The position numbers and the translations under genes were made by a program. From Brachyspira sp. SAP_772 (GTDB lineage: Bacteria; Spirochaetota; Brachyspiria; Brachyspirales; Brachyspiraceae): 64,000 nt of DNA. The notes beneath the pieces are model-generated. The model was not told the DNA's origin. It saw only the letters and a program-made list of their open reading frames with translations, and ran no database searches. The DNA is taken from the NCBI RefSeq assembly GCF_009755885.1, contig NZ_VYIX01000001.1, positions 328,418-392,417 on the forward strand, given 5' to 3'. Shown piece after piece: positions 62,116 to 64,000 of this stretch; the first letter of the stretch is position 1; the number at the start of each line of letters is the position of its first letter.

Positions 62116-63639
62116 ATGAAATATTTTAAAGATCTTATAAAAGGCTATGATAATTTAAATACTAAAGAAATACCAAAAGAAAGCTTGAAATTAGAAATAA
62201 AATCTATAGCTTATAATTCAAAACTTGTAAAAAAAAATTATATATTTGTTGCTATTAAAGGCTTAAAAGATGATGGGCATAAATATATAGAAAGTGCTAT
62301 TAAAAATAAAGCAAGCATTATTATTTATGACATTTCTGCAGATAAGAATTTTATTAAGAACCTAAAAGAAAAATATAAAAATGTTTGTTTTGTTGGAAGC
62401 AAAAATCCAAGAGAAACTTTAGCATATATAGCGTCTAAACTCTATGATGAACCTACAAAAAAAATGCATTCTATAGCAATAACAGGAACTAACGGCAAAA
62501 CTACTACAAGTTATTTATTAAAAGCAGCCTTAGAGAGTAATAAAAATAAAACTGCTCTAATAGGCACTATAAAAAACATGATAGGCAAATCAGAAATAAA
62601 AACTAATCTCACAACTCCAGAGTCTATAGATTTAGAAAGTATTTTTGATAAGGCATATAAAAAAAATGTTTCTCATATTGTAATGGAAGGTTCTTCTCAG
62701 GCACTTGATATGGACAGATGCGATTATATTAATTATGATGCTGCAATATTTACAAACCTCACAGAAGACCATTTGGATTATCATATTGATATGAAAAATT
62801 ATTTAAAGGCTAAATTAAAATTATTTTCTCTGCTTAAACAAAGCTCTAAAAAGAAAAAATTAGCTATTATAAACATCAATACGGATTATTTTAAAGAGAT
62901 AAAAAATTATATAAAAAAATTAGATTTAAAAATGGTTACTTATGGTTTAAATGAAAAAGCAGACTATTATGCAAAGATTATAACTCTAAACTCAAAATAT
63001 AGTGAATATGAGTTTTATGCTAAAGGAAAGTTTATATCAAAAGTAAAGCTATCTCTTTTGGGAGAGTTTAATGTGGTTAATTCTTTATCTGTGTTAGCTT
63101 ATGCGTATGAATATAAATTGGATATAGAAAAAGTAATAAAATCTATTAAAAAGGTTCAGGTTTCTGGAAGGTTCGAAATAGTGAGTGGTGAAAAATGTCC
63201 TTTTATTGTGGCTGTTGATTATTCTCATACACCAGACAGTTTAGAAAATATATTAGTGGAATCTAGAAAATTAAAGCCTAATAGGGTGATAGTGGTATTT
63301 GGATGCGGAGGGGATAGAGATAGAAAAAAACGTCCTATAATGGCTTCTATTGCAGAAAAATATGCTGATATATCTATATTAACTACAGACAATCAAAGAA
63401 CTGAAAGCATAGAGCAAATAATGTCTGATATAGAGAGTGGTTTTAATAATTCTAATTATAAAAAGATAATAGACAGAAAAGAAGCTATATTTGAGGCAGT
63501 TAAAGAAGCAAAAGAAAATGATATAGTTATAATAGCAGGCAAAGGTCATGAAACCTATCAAATATTCCCAGACAAAACTATTCATTTTGATGATAAAGAA
63601 GTTGCTAGAGAAGCATTAATAAAAGCTAATAAATGTTAG
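62116..63639 (+). CDS. murE: UDP-N-acetylmuramyl-tripeptide synthetase
   Basis: 507 residues. ATP loop TGTNGKTTTS near 125-133, the EGSSQALDMDRC region with the metal/substrate residues, and the VDYSHTPDSLENIL motif. The diaminopimelate-type DNPR motif is replaced by DNQR (about 425-428) in TTDNQRTE, so the third amino acid cannot be assigned to meso-DAP with confidence; ornithine or lysine are alternatives. Adds the third residue to UDP-MurNAc-dipeptide. AGG precedes the ATG. ftsI, normally between ftsL and murE, is absent. Confidence 0.93.
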   Translation: MKYFKDLIKGYDNLNTKEIPKESLKLEIKSIAYNSKLVKKNYIFVAIKGLKDDGHKYIESAIKNKASIIIYDISADKNFIKNLKEKYKNVCFVGSKNPRETLAYIASKLYDEPTKKMHSIAITGTNGKTTTSYLLKAALESNKNKTALIGTIKNMIGKSEIKTNLTTPESIDLESIFDKAYKKNVSHIVMEGSSQALDMDRCDYINYDAAIFTNLTEDHLDYHIDMKNYLKAKLKLFSLLKQSSKKKKLAIININTDYFKEIKNYIKKLDLKMVTYGLNEKADYYAKIITLNSKYSEYEFYAKGKFISKVKLSLLGEFNVVNSLSVLAYAYEYKLDIEKVIKSIKKVQVSGRFEIVSGEKCPFIVAVDYSHTPDSLENILVESRKLKPNRVIVVFGCGGDRDRKKRPIMASIAEKYADISILTTDNQRTESIEQIMSDIESGFNNSNYKKIIDRKEAIFEAVKEAKENDIVIIAGKGHETYQIFPDKTIHFDDKEVAREALIKANKC

Positions 63640-63667
63640 AATATTCTAAAAAATTTACTTCTATCTA

Positions 63668-63696
63668 TTGACTTTATTTATTTAACGGTATATAGT
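63668..63696 (+). promoter_or_regulatory. Promoter for tpx
   Basis: TTGACT at 63668-63673 and TATAGT at 63691-63696, spacer 17 bp, about 45 nt before the start. Confidence 0.6.
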
Positions 63697-63749
63697 TTTT
63701 AAATAATATAAATATTATATTATTTGATTTTAATATGAAGGAGATAAAA

Positions 63750-64000
63750 ATGAAAATAACATTTCAAGGCGGCGAAGTACATTTAGAAGGCGTTGCATTA
63801 GTAGAAGGTGCTAAAGCTCCTGATTTTACTGGAGTTAAAACAGATTTAAGCCCATGGTCTTTAAAAGATGCTGGCGATACAGTAAAAATAATTTCTTCTG
63901 TACCATCTTTGGATACTCCTGTATGTGATGTACAAACTAAAAGATTTAATAAAGAAGCTGCTTCTTTACCTGGTGTAACAGTTGTAACAGTTTCTTTAGA
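63750..64000 (+). CDS. tpx: Thiol peroxidase, 3' end missing
   Basis: First 83 codons of a Tpx-type peroxiredoxin. It begins MKITFQGGEVHLEG and has the peroxidatic Cys59 in TPVCDVQTKRF. AAGGAG at 63738-63743 precedes the ATG at 63750. Reduces hydrogen and organic peroxides; expected about 165-170 residues in full. The gene runs off the end of the window. Confidence 0.93.
   Translation, partial: MKITFQGGEVHLEGVALVEGAKAPDFTGVKTDLSPWSLKDAGDTVKIISSVPSLDTPVCDVQTKRFNKEAASLPGVTVVTVSL

Noticed and set aside
1..64000. tRNA, rRNA, insertion sequences or prophage genes
   Set aside because: No cloverleaf, rRNA segment, transposase or phage protein was recognised; most gaps are short and AT rich.

Overview
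The window looks like a stretch of a Brachyspira chromosome (anaerobic intestinal spirochaete). The call rests on very low GC content (by eye roughly a quarter to 30 percent), many lipoproteins with short signal peptides, secreted ankyrin proteins, a Gld-type ABC transporter with a DUF4340 protein, an IMP dehydrogenase without CBS domains, and GC-rich intergenic repeats standing out of an AT-rich background. No rRNA, tRNA, CRISPR array, insertion sequence or phage was found. The first gene (dnaE) and the last (tpx) run off the ends.

Layout. 1-10.2 kb: dnaE 3' part, an oppBCDF peptide importer without its binding protein, and two paralogous membrane glycosyltransferase-like proteins. 10.3-14.8 kb: a DUF815 ATPase with dxr, an Fe-S protein divergent from a Crp/Fnr regulator with a palindromic site between them, and an Rrf2 regulator. 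14.9-19.4 kb: two paralogous propeller lipoproteins, a lone ferrochelatase and a Gfo/Idh oxidoreductase. 19.4-20.2 kb: a gene-free block of GC-rich hairpin repeats. 20.2-26.4 kb: a TraB-like protein with PBP1A, and a GAF-PP2C phosphatase. 26.5-30.4 kb: an O-acyltransferase locus headed by a pentanucleotide tract. 30.5-34.4 kb: rsgA, a small Imm17-like protein, three secreted ankyrin proteins and a META lipoprotein. 34.5-39.8 kb: ABC transporter, pgsA-like gene, two Hsp20 proteins, mscL. 39.9-43.4 kb: a serine biosynthesis group. 43.7-49.1 kb: an envelope cluster with an AsmA-like protein, bracketed by 108-bp direct repeats. 49.4-55 kb: guaB, a PTS permease, a metallohydrolase, an RNA methyltransferase and an SGNH esterase. 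55-60.5 kb: two MATE transporters (the first behind a probable guanidine-IV riboswitch) and uvrB. 60.8-64 kb: rsmH, an ftsL-like gene, murE and tpx.

The most striking item is at 26546-26674. A perfect TTGACA promoter and a GGAG ribosome site precede a 42-codon ORF built on 13 copies of the 5-bp unit CACCG. Its stop overlaps the start of the MBOAT acyltransferase as TAATG. Each gain or loss of a unit shifts the leader frame and moves its stop, so it reads as a phase-variable, translationally coupled switch for surface O-acylation. The second gene of that locus carries a nearly identical internal duplication. Other regulatory signals worth testing are two probable leaderless genes (rrf2 and the Imm17-like gene), a sigma-54-like promoter before the hsp20 pair, and a 12-bp-arm palindrome on the PTS promoter.
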